Shown: positions 25,119-32,323 of the stretch, piece after piece
Layout: each line of letters starts with the position of its first letter
How positions within the stretch are numbered: position 1 is the stretch's first letter
Assembly: GCA_900317815.1 (NCBI GenBank)
Contig: ONIC01000061.1
Span: 1-56,903, forward strand
Length of the DNA: 56,903 bases
From: an uncultured Eubacteriales bacterium
GTDB lineage: Bacteria; Bacillota; Clostridia; Oscillospirales; Acutalibacteraceae
Direction of reading: 5' to 3'
Notes under the pieces: generated by a model
Database searches by the model: none
Seen by the model: the letters and a program-made list of their open reading frames with translations, nothing else
What the model was told of the DNA's origin: nothing
Program-made: the position numbers and the translations under genes

Positions 25119-25565
25119 TTATTCGCTATGATATTTGTCGTATCTTTCATATCCCCACCAATTCGGGATAAGTTCCTTCAGAGTGATAGTTTTTCTCGCT
25201 GCATAGTCGAGCATGATCTCCATATCCTCATTTTCCCGAGCAAGCTGCATGAAGAACTCTCGACAGGCACCGCAAGGGATACCACTGATCGGGTTCTCAG
25301 CAGAAGCACTTGGAGCTTCATCACGAAAGGCTATCAGTCGCTTTATCACAGTTTGCCCGCTGTTAACATACATATTAAGAGCTGCTGCTCTTTCCGCGCA
25401 CAAATTCATAACGCCGCTGCAGCCTTCAATACAAAAGCCTGCGAATATCTCCCCGTTTTTTGCTTCAAGCGCACAGACTACATGGTGTGCCGAGATGAAA
25501 GGCGATACATCTTCGGGATGATACTCTGCCTTTGCTTTTTCATAAAGTTGTTCCCAGATATCCAT
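25119..25565 (-). CDS. cdd: Cytidine deaminase family protein
   Basis: It converts cytidine or deoxycytidine to uridine in pyrimidine salvage. The ATG at 25565 with AAGGGAG ahead gives 148 residues. The zinc site is complete: CAE (Cys56, Glu58) and PCGAC (Cys98, Cys101). Homotetrameric Cdd is about 130-150 residues, so the length fits. The C-terminus (LKELIPNWWGYERYDKYHSE) is longer than in B. subtilis Cdd. Blasticidin-type deaminases share these motifs and cannot be excluded. It is the last gene of the GNAT / AAA-like / deaminase row, 13 bases behind its neighbour. Confidence 0.85.
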   Translation of the reverse strand: MDIWEQLYEKAKAEYHPEDVSPFISAHHVVCALEAKNGEIFAGFCIEGCSGVMNLCAERAAALNMYVNSGQTVIKRLIAFRDEAPSASAENPISGIPCGACREFFMQLARENEDMEIMLDYAARKTITLKELIPNWWGYERYDKYHSE

Positions 25566-25578
25566 GTTATTAACTCCC

Positions 25579-26403
25579 TTAAATGAGATTTTTAAACCTC
25601 CGCTCCTCTTCCGATTTATCACGGATTGAAAAGCCGCTCAGCACCGACTGAACAGTACTGATATGGATCTGACATACTCTGTCACAGCAAAGAATATGTT
25701 CTGTTTTTATTAGTGTCAAGAGCCTGTCAAGCTCACCATAATTGTAATTCGCTGTTGAATCGGTTATCATCTCTACAGTTTTTTCCGAAGCAGTCAACGG
25801 ACTGAGTTCCGATAGGATATACGCCTTGCGTGCATCACGGTCTGGCAGCGGCACTCTAACTTTCATTGAAACGATATCCGTAAACGCTTCATCGATCAGA
25901 TTCGGACGATTTGATACCGCCATAAACAGTATGTCTTCTTCAATTGAAAACAGCTCGATGAGTGAGCGAAGAGTATCAGAAGCAAGGCGGCGGTGAACTG
26001 AACCGTCTTCGGACGGGCATATTGCTTCAAAAGACTTGCATATTATCAGACACGGCGCAGATGATACGGCTTCATTCAGTACCCGGAGAAAGTACTCCGA
26101 CGTTATCTCGGGATCGGTCGTATTCAGTGTTGTACAGTCAAGATACAAACAATCATACCCTTTTAACGCAAGCTCATCTGCAAAGGCGAATAAAAGCCTG
26201 TCAATATCACTGTAAATATTTCCAAACAAAAGAAGTGAGCGAGGAGGTCTGACAGCAAACTCCGAAAGGGTCTCTTTGTTCTGAAGCAGATATAAAAGCT
26301 TTTTCAGCGCCGATTTGGAAGATGATATGCCATTAACAGAATCTATGTCAGTACCTGTGCTGCTGCGATGAAGCTCCGTCAGGAATCTTTCTTTTTTGTA
26401 CAT
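25579..26403 (-). CDS. AAA-like protein with lost nucleotide-binding motifs
   Basis: The 274-residue product follows the AAA+ plan without the chemistry. RSLLLFGNIYSDIDRLL (about 56-71) sits where Walker A GPPGxGKT would be, with the Lys and Thr replaced. PCLIICKSFEAIC (117-129) stands for Walker B, with the Asp-Glu pair replaced by Lys-Ser. LFMAVSNRPNLIDEAF (159-174) keeps the sensor-1 TNRPxLiDxA pattern, and YGELDRLL (222-229) keeps the sensor-2 helix context. The fold is therefore probably AAA+ but unlikely to hydrolyse ATP normally. It lies 14 bases from the acetyltransferase gene and 13 from the deaminase gene. Function unknown. Confidence 0.65.
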   Translation of the reverse strand: MYKKERFLTELHRSSTGTDIDSVNGISSSKSALKKLLYLLQNKETLSEFAVRPPRSLLLFGNIYSDIDRLLFAFADELALKGYDCLYLDCTTLNTTDPEITSEYFLRVLNEAVSSAPCLIICKSFEAICPSEDGSVHRRLASDTLRSLIELFSIEEDILFMAVSNRPNLIDEAFTDIVSMKVRVPLPDRDARKAYILSELSPLTASEKTVEMITDSTANYNYGELDRLLTLIKTEHILCCDRVCQIHISTVQSVLSGFSIRDKSEEERRFKNLI

Positions 26404-26417
26404 AAAAACATTCCTTC

Positions 26418-27011
26418 CTAAAGTTCGTTATATGATATAGGTTCGCTGCAATTATCGATGTGTTTGCCGATCAGCTTTTCCATCCATATCATATCATACC
26501 ATCTCCCGAATTTCCTGCCGCATTTGCCGAAGAAGCCTACCTGCCTGAATCCCATATATTCGTGGAATTCAGGACTGTTGTTGGTAAGGTATTCATCCTC
26601 GTTCTCAGTGCTGCCGATGCAGGCATACATATTGATAATTCCCATTTGGGAAAGGATCTCTTCAAGCGTATTATACAGCAGTTTGCCGCAGCCGTACTTC
26701 AGATGATCCCGATCAAGATATATCGTCAACTCGCACGAATGCTCATACGCTTTTCTCCCGACAAACGGCGCAGCGTAAGCATATCCGATTACCTGACCGT
26801 TGAGTTCTGCGGTCAGGTAAGGATAAAACTGCTTTATACGCTTCATCCTGCTGAGAAATTCTTCTTCATCGGGTGCGGCACATTCAAAACTAATCGCCGT
26901 ATTCTCTGTATAGTATTTATAGATCTCACATAAATGAGGGATATCATCTTCTCTTGCGTCCCGAATGATGATAGTATCATTGTTGTTAACAAACTCTTTG
27001 TATGTATTCAT
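26418..27011 (-). CDS. GNAT acetyltransferase, phosphinothricin acetyltransferase-like
   Basis: The 197-residue product begins the GNAT fold with IIIRDAREDDIPHLCEIYKYY. It continues with ELNGQVIGYAYAAPFVGRKAYEHSCELTIYL and an acetyl-CoA loop DRDHLKYGCGKLLYNTLEEIL. It closes with EYMGFRQVGFFGKCGRKFGRWYDMIWMEK, the ending typical of the Pat/Bar group (GFxxxGxxxxxGxKxGxWxDxxxM). It is somewhat longer at both ends than usual. These enzymes acetylate amino-acid-like amines; the physiological substrate is unknown. SD GGAGATAAG precedes the ATG. Confidence 0.88.
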   Translation of the reverse strand: MNTYKEFVNNNDTIIIRDAREDDIPHLCEIYKYYTENTAISFECAAPDEEEFLSRMKRIKQFYPYLTAELNGQVIGYAYAAPFVGRKAYEHSCELTIYLDRDHLKYGCGKLLYNTLEEILSQMGIINMYACIGSTENEDEYLTNNSPEFHEYMGFRQVGFFGKCGRKFGRWYDMIWMEKLIGKHIDNCSEPISYNEL

Positions 27012-27045
27012 TTCTTATCTCCGAATAAAAACGGTATATACAATT

Positions 27046-27079
27046 ATTCCCGAGGTCCCTTTACAGAGATCCCGGGAAT
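27046..27079 (-). terminator. Terminator of the lipoprotein gene at 27084
   Basis: On the minus strand ATTCCCGGGATC / GACCTCGGGAAT pairs over 12 positions with one mismatch and one G-U. It is followed by an AT-rich tail and starts 5 bases past the stop codon. Confidence 0.7.
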
Positions 27080-27083
27080 TCTT

Positions 27084-27653
27084 TTAGCGTGCTGTGGGCT
27101 GTACAAACTCAAACGTCATTCCGTCTGCAATATGTTCCTGAGTGTCATCCCATGTGACTTTATTATCATCACCAAAAATGATATGACCCGCACCGTTCTG
27201 GTAAGCGATCTTTTCGGAGGAACTCGCTCCGTCGTCACTTATCGTTATCTCTGTTTTTTCACAGTCAAAATAGTCGATCGCTTTCGATCCGGCATTCCAC
27301 TTTCCTGTCATATTCCAGAACGAGAAAGAACCGTCTTCTTTTGTCCAGTTTACAGACACCTCTGCTTCATCGGTACCAAGAGCGCGAATATTCATCTCCA
27401 CACCATCACAACTGTAAGGTCCGATAAAATTCATAAGCGGATTCTGATCGTCGATCAGGTTTGACACTACCTTAGACGATGCCGCAGAGGAAGCAGCCGT
27501 GTTAGCTGCAACAGACGAAGTTTCCGTGACGGATGCAGTTCCTTCTGTAGAAGAAACATCGGATTCTGTCTCACCGTTGGAGCTGCATGCACCGAGTGAG
27601 CCTGCGATCATGAATGCCATAATGATGCTTAATATCTTCTTCCGGGTTTTCAT
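27084..27653 (-). CDS. Hypothetical lipoprotein with a small beta-rich domain
   Basis: The 189-residue product has a lipobox (SLGAC, Cys23), a Ser/Thr/Ala-rich linker (24-62) and a compact C-terminal domain (about 68-185). The domain is rich in Trp and alternating beta-strand patterns (SVNWTKEDGSFSFWNMTGKWNAGSKAIDYF). This suggests a small beta-barrel or lipocalin-like fold; no family is recognised. It is bounded by terminators on the downstream side (27046-27079) and upstream side (27817-27852), so it is probably monocistronic. Confidence 0.75.
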   Translation of the reverse strand: MKTRKKILSIIMAFMIAGSLGACSSNGETESDVSSTEGTASVTETSSVAANTAASSAASSKVVSNLIDDQNPLMNFIGPYSCDGVEMNIRALGTDEAEVSVNWTKEDGSFSFWNMTGKWNAGSKAIDYFDCEKTEITISDDGASSSEKIAYQNGAGHIIFGDDNKVTWDDTQEHIADGMTFEFVQPTAR

Positions 27654-27816
27654 AGTAAATATCTCCTTTTTGATTTTTAATCAAATAAACAGGTCTGCTT
27701 CCAAGGCTTTTCAAACAATCGTCTCGGACAGCTTTATAACAAGGTCATTATATCACATATATTCATCTCAATTGTCACAAAATAATGAATTTTTCTGAGA
27801 AAAAACGATAAAATTA

Positions 27817-27852
27817 TACCGCACAAGGCATCGGGAAATACTTTGTGCGGTA
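27817..27852 (-). terminator. Terminator of the dockerin/cohesin-like operon
   Basis: TACCGCACAA / TTGTGCGGTA is a perfect 10-bp stem. On the minus strand it is followed by TAATTTTATCGTTTTTTC. It lies 31 bases past the cohesin-like gene's stop. Confidence 0.85.
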
Positions 27853-27883
27853 ATGGTAATCAGCTCTATACTGTCTTTGAGTT

Positions 27884-28684
27884 TTATTCGATCGTAAACT
27901 CGGAATAGTTATCCTCGGGATTCTTCACTCCCACGAGATTAAGCGTATCCTTTCCGTCCATTGAGACAGCGGTCAAAGACGGGCATTTTCCGCTCATTCC
28001 GAGAGAAGTGGTCGTCTTTTTTACTTTGAAGGTAACTTTATAAGTCGGCTTTTTTTCACCTGTGTAATCATCGTCAAAGCCCATCGCCGCAACGTGAACG
28101 ATCTTAACTATCCCGGGCTCATCACCGTTTACGACTGTAAGATCACCCTTAGTTGCTTCCTTTGCAGAAACATACTCGAGAACATCAGCATCGTAAGTTA
28201 TCCAATAATCGTATGCGCCGATCTTTGCAGGAGAACCGTTCATAGCTATATTGCCGAACTTTACAAGAACAGTCACCGTCTGACCTTCTTTGTACTCCTT
28301 TTTATCATCCGACTTTTCGGAGATCGCTGCGCTTTCTGCAGCACTCTCATTTTTTTCATCACCCGAAACAGTTTTTTCTCCCGTGCTCTGAGAGACTTTA
28401 CTCTCGGACTTTTTACTTTCCGATGTGCTTTCTGTTTTGCTTGCCGTCTTGCTTTCTGTTTTGCTTGCCTCGCTGCTTACTTCACTTACACTGCTTTTCA
28501 CATCTGTAAATGTATCGCTTTCATCATAAACAGCCGTTTCATTCGAAGCGGAAACAACGGGAGTATCCGTAGTCTCGGCAGCTTTCTCTCCGCCATTGCC
28601 GCCGCAGCCGCTCATTACAGTTGACAGACATATAACTGCCGAAAGCAGCAGCGGAAGTATTGATGATCTTATGGATCTCTTCAT
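27884..28684 (-). CDS. Lipoprotein with a single cohesin-like domain
   Basis: The 266-residue product has a lipobox (VMSGC, Cys27) and a low-complexity Ser/Thr/Lys/Glu linker (28-130). A C-terminal beta-sandwich (about 132-266) follows. Within it, EGQTVTVLVKFGNIA, GAYDYWITYDADVLEYVSA, EPGIVKIVHVAAMGF and TYKVTFKVKK follow the strand order of cohesins (GxxVxVxV; F/Y-x-L-x-YDxxVLxYxSV; PGxIxI; LFxLxFKVK). Cohesins hold dockerins. A lipid-anchored single cohesin would display one dockerin partner on the membrane outer face. It follows a dockerin gene by 22 bases in the same operon. Identity as a true dockerin-binding cohesin is likely but unproven; related beta-sandwich folds exist. Confidence 0.7.
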   Translation of the reverse strand: MKRSIRSSILPLLLSAVICLSTVMSGCGGNGGEKAAETTDTPVVSASNETAVYDESDTFTDVKSSVSEVSSEASKTESKTASKTESTSESKKSESKVSQSTGEKTVSGDEKNESAAESAAISEKSDDKKEYKEGQTVTVLVKFGNIAMNGSPAKIGAYDYWITYDADVLEYVSAKEATKGDLTVVNGDEPGIVKIVHVAAMGFDDDYTGEKKPTYKVTFKVKKTTTSLGMSGKCPSLTAVSMDGKDTLNLVGVKNPEDNYSEFTIE

Positions 28685-28706
28685 AGATACTTCACCTTTC
28701 TCAAAA

Positions 28707-29729
28707 TTATTCTCTGATAATCGATATCAGATCTTCACCGATCACTCTGTACTGACCATCGATATACACTACGCGGATCGTCTTATCTGTACCGCTCACC
28801 TTGAACCTGTAAGCTCTTCCTACTTCAAGCTCGGGGTGGAAATCTTCTGAAATATCCATCTGAACATCTGATTCGCTCATATCGACCGGAACAAGTACCG
28901 CAGAAGCACCGCGGAACTCAACTGTCTGACTTGACTCGCTGTCTACATTAACGGAAACATCGGGATCTTCTGATGGCTTAACGACCATATAAGCAGGCAA
29001 GTCCTTACTGTATTTAAGCAGATCATCGATCAGTTTTTTGCTGTCGATCTCAATAGCTTCACCATCGGTAAACTCAAACGTATCTCCGCCCTTGCCAAAA
29101 GCAAAAAGAAGGTCAAGCGGAGCACCTCTTACAAAAAACTCCAATCCTTTTTCAGGATCGCTTTCGATATTCTCTATTTCAATTTCATCCAGTTTATCTA
29201 CAGATATTGCTTTTATTTCATCCATATCCTCAATTGATTGACCAAAGAAGGCTTCCAATAATCCGCTTTGAAATAAGTACGCCATTGCGTAATGATCGGG
29301 AATAATGAATGTAGTGTGGTAAACAAGATCGGGGATATTACCCTCTCTTACAGCCTTAACCGCCAGATCTGCGGCTGCCTTTGCGGCAGCGACACTCGGA
29401 TCTGCATCACTCTGCGAACCCGAGATCGAAACTCTTAAAACGGTGAGCGCATCGCCCGAGTTTATACTTCCGTCTTTGTCCACATCTGCTGTTTTTATCT
29501 GATCTTCGGAAAACTCCTGAAGTCCGACACTGTTCCTCAATATCTGAAGCGCATCGGAAGATGTTGTAACATTGTCTCCATCGACGTCTCCAAACATGAT
29601 CTCTGCAGTATCTGTATCGGTCGGCATATCTGATGTTTCAACAGTCGTCAATGCAGATGCAATGTTGGTGCTGAAGGCGGCTGTCATTAAACTCAGAATG
29701 ATTGCCGCACATCTCTTTGTTTTTTTCAT
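28707..29729 (-). CDS. Secreted protein with an N-terminal type I dockerin
   Basis: The ATG at 29729 gives 340 residues, with a signal peptide of about 26. A dockerin occupies residues 46-103: loops DVDGDNVTTSSD (48-59) and DVDKDGSINSGD (82-93), each followed by an ALxxLRxS helix. Dockerins are usually C-terminal, so this position is unusual. Residues about 110-340 form an unrecognised mixed alpha/beta domain, starting AAKAAADLAVKAVREGNIPDL, possibly NTF2- or lipoprotein-chaperone-like. No catalytic motif is seen. It is the first gene of an operon whose second gene encodes a cohesin-like lipoprotein. A hairpin lies in the leader at 29765-29780. Confidence 0.8.
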   Translation of the reverse strand: MKKTKRCAAIILSLMTAAFSTNIASALTTVETSDMPTDTDTAEIMFGDVDGDNVTTSSDALQILRNSVGLQEFSEDQIKTADVDKDGSINSGDALTVLRVSISGSQSDADPSVAAAKAAADLAVKAVREGNIPDLVYHTTFIIPDHYAMAYLFQSGLLEAFFGQSIEDMDEIKAISVDKLDEIEIENIESDPEKGLEFFVRGAPLDLLFAFGKGGDTFEFTDGEAIEIDSKKLIDDLLKYSKDLPAYMVVKPSEDPDVSVNVDSESSQTVEFRGASAVLVPVDMSESDVQMDISEDFHPELEVGRAYRFKVSGTDKTIRVVYIDGQYRVIGEDLISIIRE

Positions 29730-29764
29730 TACAGTTCCAAACTCCTTTAATAATAACATAGATT

Positions 29765-29780
29765 GATGTAAATCTACATC
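29765..29780 (-). other. Small palindrome upstream of the dockerin/cohesin operon
   Basis: GATGTA / TACATC flank a 4-base centre. Further upstream, TTAGATA-type heptamers recur (about 29780-29860) in direct and inverted orientation. This may be a regulator site or just AT-rich sequence; no promoter with good spacing was identified here. Confidence 0.35.
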
Positions 29781-29878
29781 TTAGATATTTTACCAAATGC
29801 GCAAATAAAAATCTATATCTAAGTGATTATCTAAATATGTACAATTTGTAAACACTAAATATTATCGTATACGTTATA

Positions 29879-31252
29879 TCAGGATCTGTCCGTCAACGGT
29901 TGTTGAGACAGATTGTTACTCTCTATAGCAAGATACATCACAAGCCCTATTACGAGAGATACGGTATCTGCTATAGGCTGTGCCCAGATGAGACCGTATG
30001 CTCCGAATGCACGGTTTATGAGAATAAGTGTCGGTATAAGTATCACACCTTGGCGGAAGAACGTAAGCGCAAGCGATTGTTTCCACTTTCCCATCGCCTG
30101 GAAGATCGCATTGAAAAGCATTACAAAACAAAGACCGAACGCACAAAGGATCCAGCGGCGCAAAAACTGAGTTCCGAGAGCAACTGTATTCTCATCTCCG
30201 ATAAAAACAGAGATCAGTGTTTTCGGTATAAGCTCGATCACTCCGACACACAGCATCGAGTACGAAAAAAGGATAAAAAACGCCCATCTGTTGATAGACC
30301 GCAGTCTTGTATAATTCTTCGCTCCGTAGCAATAGCCGAGAAGCGGCATGATTCCTTGTGTGAGTCCGACAGTTACCTGGATCGTGATAGTGCCTATCTT
30401 CTGAACTATACCGTATGCGGCTACCGATATATCTCCGTAAGGCGCCATATAGTGTGTGAGTACAATATTACCCGCCGAACCGAGGACGATAACACTTGCC
30501 GCAGGAAGTCCCACAAGAATAATATCAGTCAACACAGAACTGCTGAATTTGATACTCCGAGGCGATATCCTGATGACATCATCTTTATTCCTGCGGATAC
30601 AAATAAGCAAAAACATGAGCGAAGCACAGTTTGAAATAAATGTTGCGAGGCCTGCTCCCGCTGCTCCCATGCCCGATATCTGAATAAAAATCGGATCGAG
30701 AATTATATTAATTACCCCGCCAAATGCGATACCTATACCTGCAAGGCGTGTGTTTCCTTCTCCTCTGAGAAGGTGTCCGAGCATAAGAGCCGATACCGAA
30801 GGAACTCCGCCTATTACGACAGTCCAGAACAGGTATGATCTCGCAGCAAGATAAGTATCATCGGAGAGTGCGCCTACGATACGAAGGATCGGACGCATGG
30901 ACAGGAATAAGACAACACTCCACGCAGCCGTAAATATAAGTGCGCACCAGAAGGCAAGCGTAGATGCCTTTTGAGCTTTTTCCTTCTTTCCTTTGCCGAG
31001 TGAACGCGAGATATAACTGTTGGCGCCGATACCGAAAAGATTTCCTACCAGCACGAGAGACATAAATAGCGGAAAGCTCAGAGTCAGCGCTGCGACCTGG
31101 ACGGGATCGTTCGTATGTCCGACAAAATAAGTATCGGCAAGGTTGTATATTACGGTAACAATCTGACTGAGAACAGTAGGTACAGCGTATTTTGCAATGA
31201 GCAGGGGTATCGAACTTCCCTGTAAGATATCATCGTTGTTATTCGACTTCAT
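29879..31252 (-). CDS. MATE-family efflux transporter
   Basis: The 457-residue product has twelve hydrophobic helices and the MATE/NorM layout of two six-helix halves. Typical features are an N-terminal segment IPLLIAKYAVPTVLSQIVTVIYNLADTYFVGH, and the matching second half GLPAASVIVLGSAGNIVLTHYM. Such carriers export cationic drugs or metabolites using Na+ or H+ gradients. SD AGGTGG lies ahead of the ATG. A 20-bp tandem duplication carrying TATAAT boxes lies 34 bases upstream. Confidence 0.92.
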   Translation of the reverse strand: MKSNNNDDILQGSSIPLLIAKYAVPTVLSQIVTVIYNLADTYFVGHTNDPVQVAALTLSFPLFMSLVLVGNLFGIGANSYISRSLGKGKKEKAQKASTLAFWCALIFTAAWSVVLFLSMRPILRIVGALSDDTYLAARSYLFWTVVIGGVPSVSALMLGHLLRGEGNTRLAGIGIAFGGVINIILDPIFIQISGMGAAGAGLATFISNCASLMFLLICIRRNKDDVIRISPRSIKFSSSVLTDIILVGLPAASVIVLGSAGNIVLTHYMAPYGDISVAAYGIVQKIGTITIQVTVGLTQGIMPLLGYCYGAKNYTRLRSINRWAFFILFSYSMLCVGVIELIPKTLISVFIGDENTVALGTQFLRRWILCAFGLCFVMLFNAIFQAMGKWKQSLALTFFRQGVILIPTLILINRAFGAYGLIWAQPIADTVSLVIGLVMYLAIESNNLSQQPLTDRS

Positions 31253-31285
31253 ATTACATAACCACCTGTTTTCTTCTGCATTTTT

Positions 31286-31325
31286 TATTATACTACAATC
31301 TTTATTATTATACTACAATCTTTAT
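31286..31325 (-). repeat. Perfect 20-bp tandem duplication upstream of the MATE gene
   Basis: TTATTATACTACAATCTTTA occurs twice head to tail (31286-31305, 31306-31325). On the minus strand each copy carries TAGTATAAT, so the MATE gene has two candidate -10 boxes 20 bases apart. A further hairpin, AAACCGCCAAA / TTTGACGGTTT (31344-31380), lies just upstream. Confidence 0.8.
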
Positions 31326-31462
31326 GTAATTACAAGCTCAATAAACCGCCAAACGAACAGCCACAGTATTTGACGGTTTGTCTCAAGACGTTCGTATAAA
31401 GCTGCCGCTGTGATTCTGCATCCCTCAAATCCACGCTCTTACCAAAGAATTCAGCAACAGAA

Positions 31463-31487
31463 AAACACAGCCATTATGACTGTGTTT
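31463..31487 (-). terminator. Terminator of the tetR-type gene
   Basis: On the minus strand AAACACAGTCAT / ATGGCTGTGTTT pairs over 12 positions with one G-U and a single-base centre. It continues into TTCTGTTG. It lies 9 bases past the stop. Confidence 0.75.
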
Positions 31488-31495
31488 GTATCGTG

Positions 31496-32107
31496 TTATT
31501 CTTGTTTTAAGTGAGCTGTTATCATCTCATTGACGCTTCTGTAGAGATAAGGTTTAAGCTTTTCAAGCTCCACGGGATCCGAATACAGTATAGACGAATA
31601 GCAGGTTGCATTTACAAGCTCAATTATCATATACAGCATGATCTCAGGCTCTTCGAGCTTTCCGGGTGCATCCTTTATCATAGATCGGTAGACTTCCATA
31701 AAATTGAAATCATCGGAATGCTTCGGAGGATGAGAAATAGAATTTTTGAAAATACCCCAACTCAAATTCTTCGAAATAAATATAAGAAGCGGTCTGTTTT
31801 TTTCAAGCTGTGTAAGAATATGATCTATAATGAAAATGATCTTCTCACTGAATGTAAACTGTGAATTAAGCGCATTCAACTCTGTCATTGCATTTTCAAA
31901 AAGACGTGATGAATGGTAGGCTACGAGACGATCCTTCAGATCGTACTTATCCTTGAAATAAAGATAGAAAGTCCCCTTCGCTACGCCTGCCTTCTGTGTT
32001 ATATCAGAGACAGAGGTCTTGCTCACTCCGTTTTCTATAAAAAGATGATACGCCGTTTTTAACAGCGACTCCTCTTTGACTTTTTTATTGACGTCAAGTT
32101 TACTCAT
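31496..32107 (-). CDS. TetR/AcrR-family transcriptional repressor
   Basis: The 203-residue product has the N-terminal helix-turn-helix of TetR regulators: AYHLFIENGVSKTSVSDITQKAGVAKGTFYLYFKDKYDL (about 19-57). A ligand-binding helical domain follows. It is divergent from the RND transporter operon, with three operator-like repeats in between. The DNA layout argues strongly that it represses the transporter, and perhaps itself. Promoter TTGACA-N17-TATAAT lies at 32143-32171. Confidence 0.93.
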   Translation of the reverse strand: MSKLDVNKKVKEESLLKTAYHLFIENGVSKTSVSDITQKAGVAKGTFYLYFKDKYDLKDRLVAYHSSRLFENAMTELNALNSQFTFSEKIIFIIDHILTQLEKNRPLLIFISKNLSWGIFKNSISHPPKHSDDFNFMEVYRSMIKDAPGKLEEPEIMLYMIIELVNATCYSSILYSDPVELEKLKPYLYRSVNEMITAHLKQE

Positions 32108-32142
32108 GTTCTCACCTTGTACAAATAAATGATACCCTTTTG

Positions 32143-32171
32143 ATTATAGAACAGAGATTTTAGGTTGTCAA
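32143..32171 (-). promoter_or_regulatory. Sigma-A promoter of the tetR-type gene
   Basis: TTGACA (32166-32171), a 17-base spacer and TATAAT (32143-32148) on the minus strand are a perfect consensus. The first operator copy lies 28 bases upstream of the -35. Confidence 0.85.
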
Positions 32172-32198
32172 TAGTACTTTGTAAACAAATAAATCAAT

Positions 32199-32269
32199 TG
32201 ACCAATGGTCATTTTTTCTTATTCTTACAAAGTTGACCAAAAGTCATTTTTGATATTGACCAAAAGTCA
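32199..32269. promoter_or_regulatory. Three operator copies for the TetR-type repressor
   Basis: TGACCAATGGTCA (32199-32211) is a perfect 5-3-5 palindrome. Two identical copies of TGACCAAAAGTCA lie at 32234-32246 and 32257-32269. Centre spacings are 35 and 23 bases. The third copy overlaps the -35 box of the RND operon, so binding there would exclude RNA polymerase. Each copy is followed by TTTTT. Confidence 0.85.
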
Positions 32270-32284
32270 TTTTTGTGTTATACT
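32256..32284 (+). promoter_or_regulatory. Sigma-A promoter of the RND transporter operon
   Basis: TTGACC (32256-32261), a 17-base spacer and TATACT (32279-32284). The -35 lies within the third operator copy. The leader is short (about 33 bases) and ends in AAGGAG before the ATG at 32324. Confidence 0.85.
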
Positions 32285-32323
32285 TTATTACGAAATCGAA
32301 AACAAAATAAGGAGATGATATAT

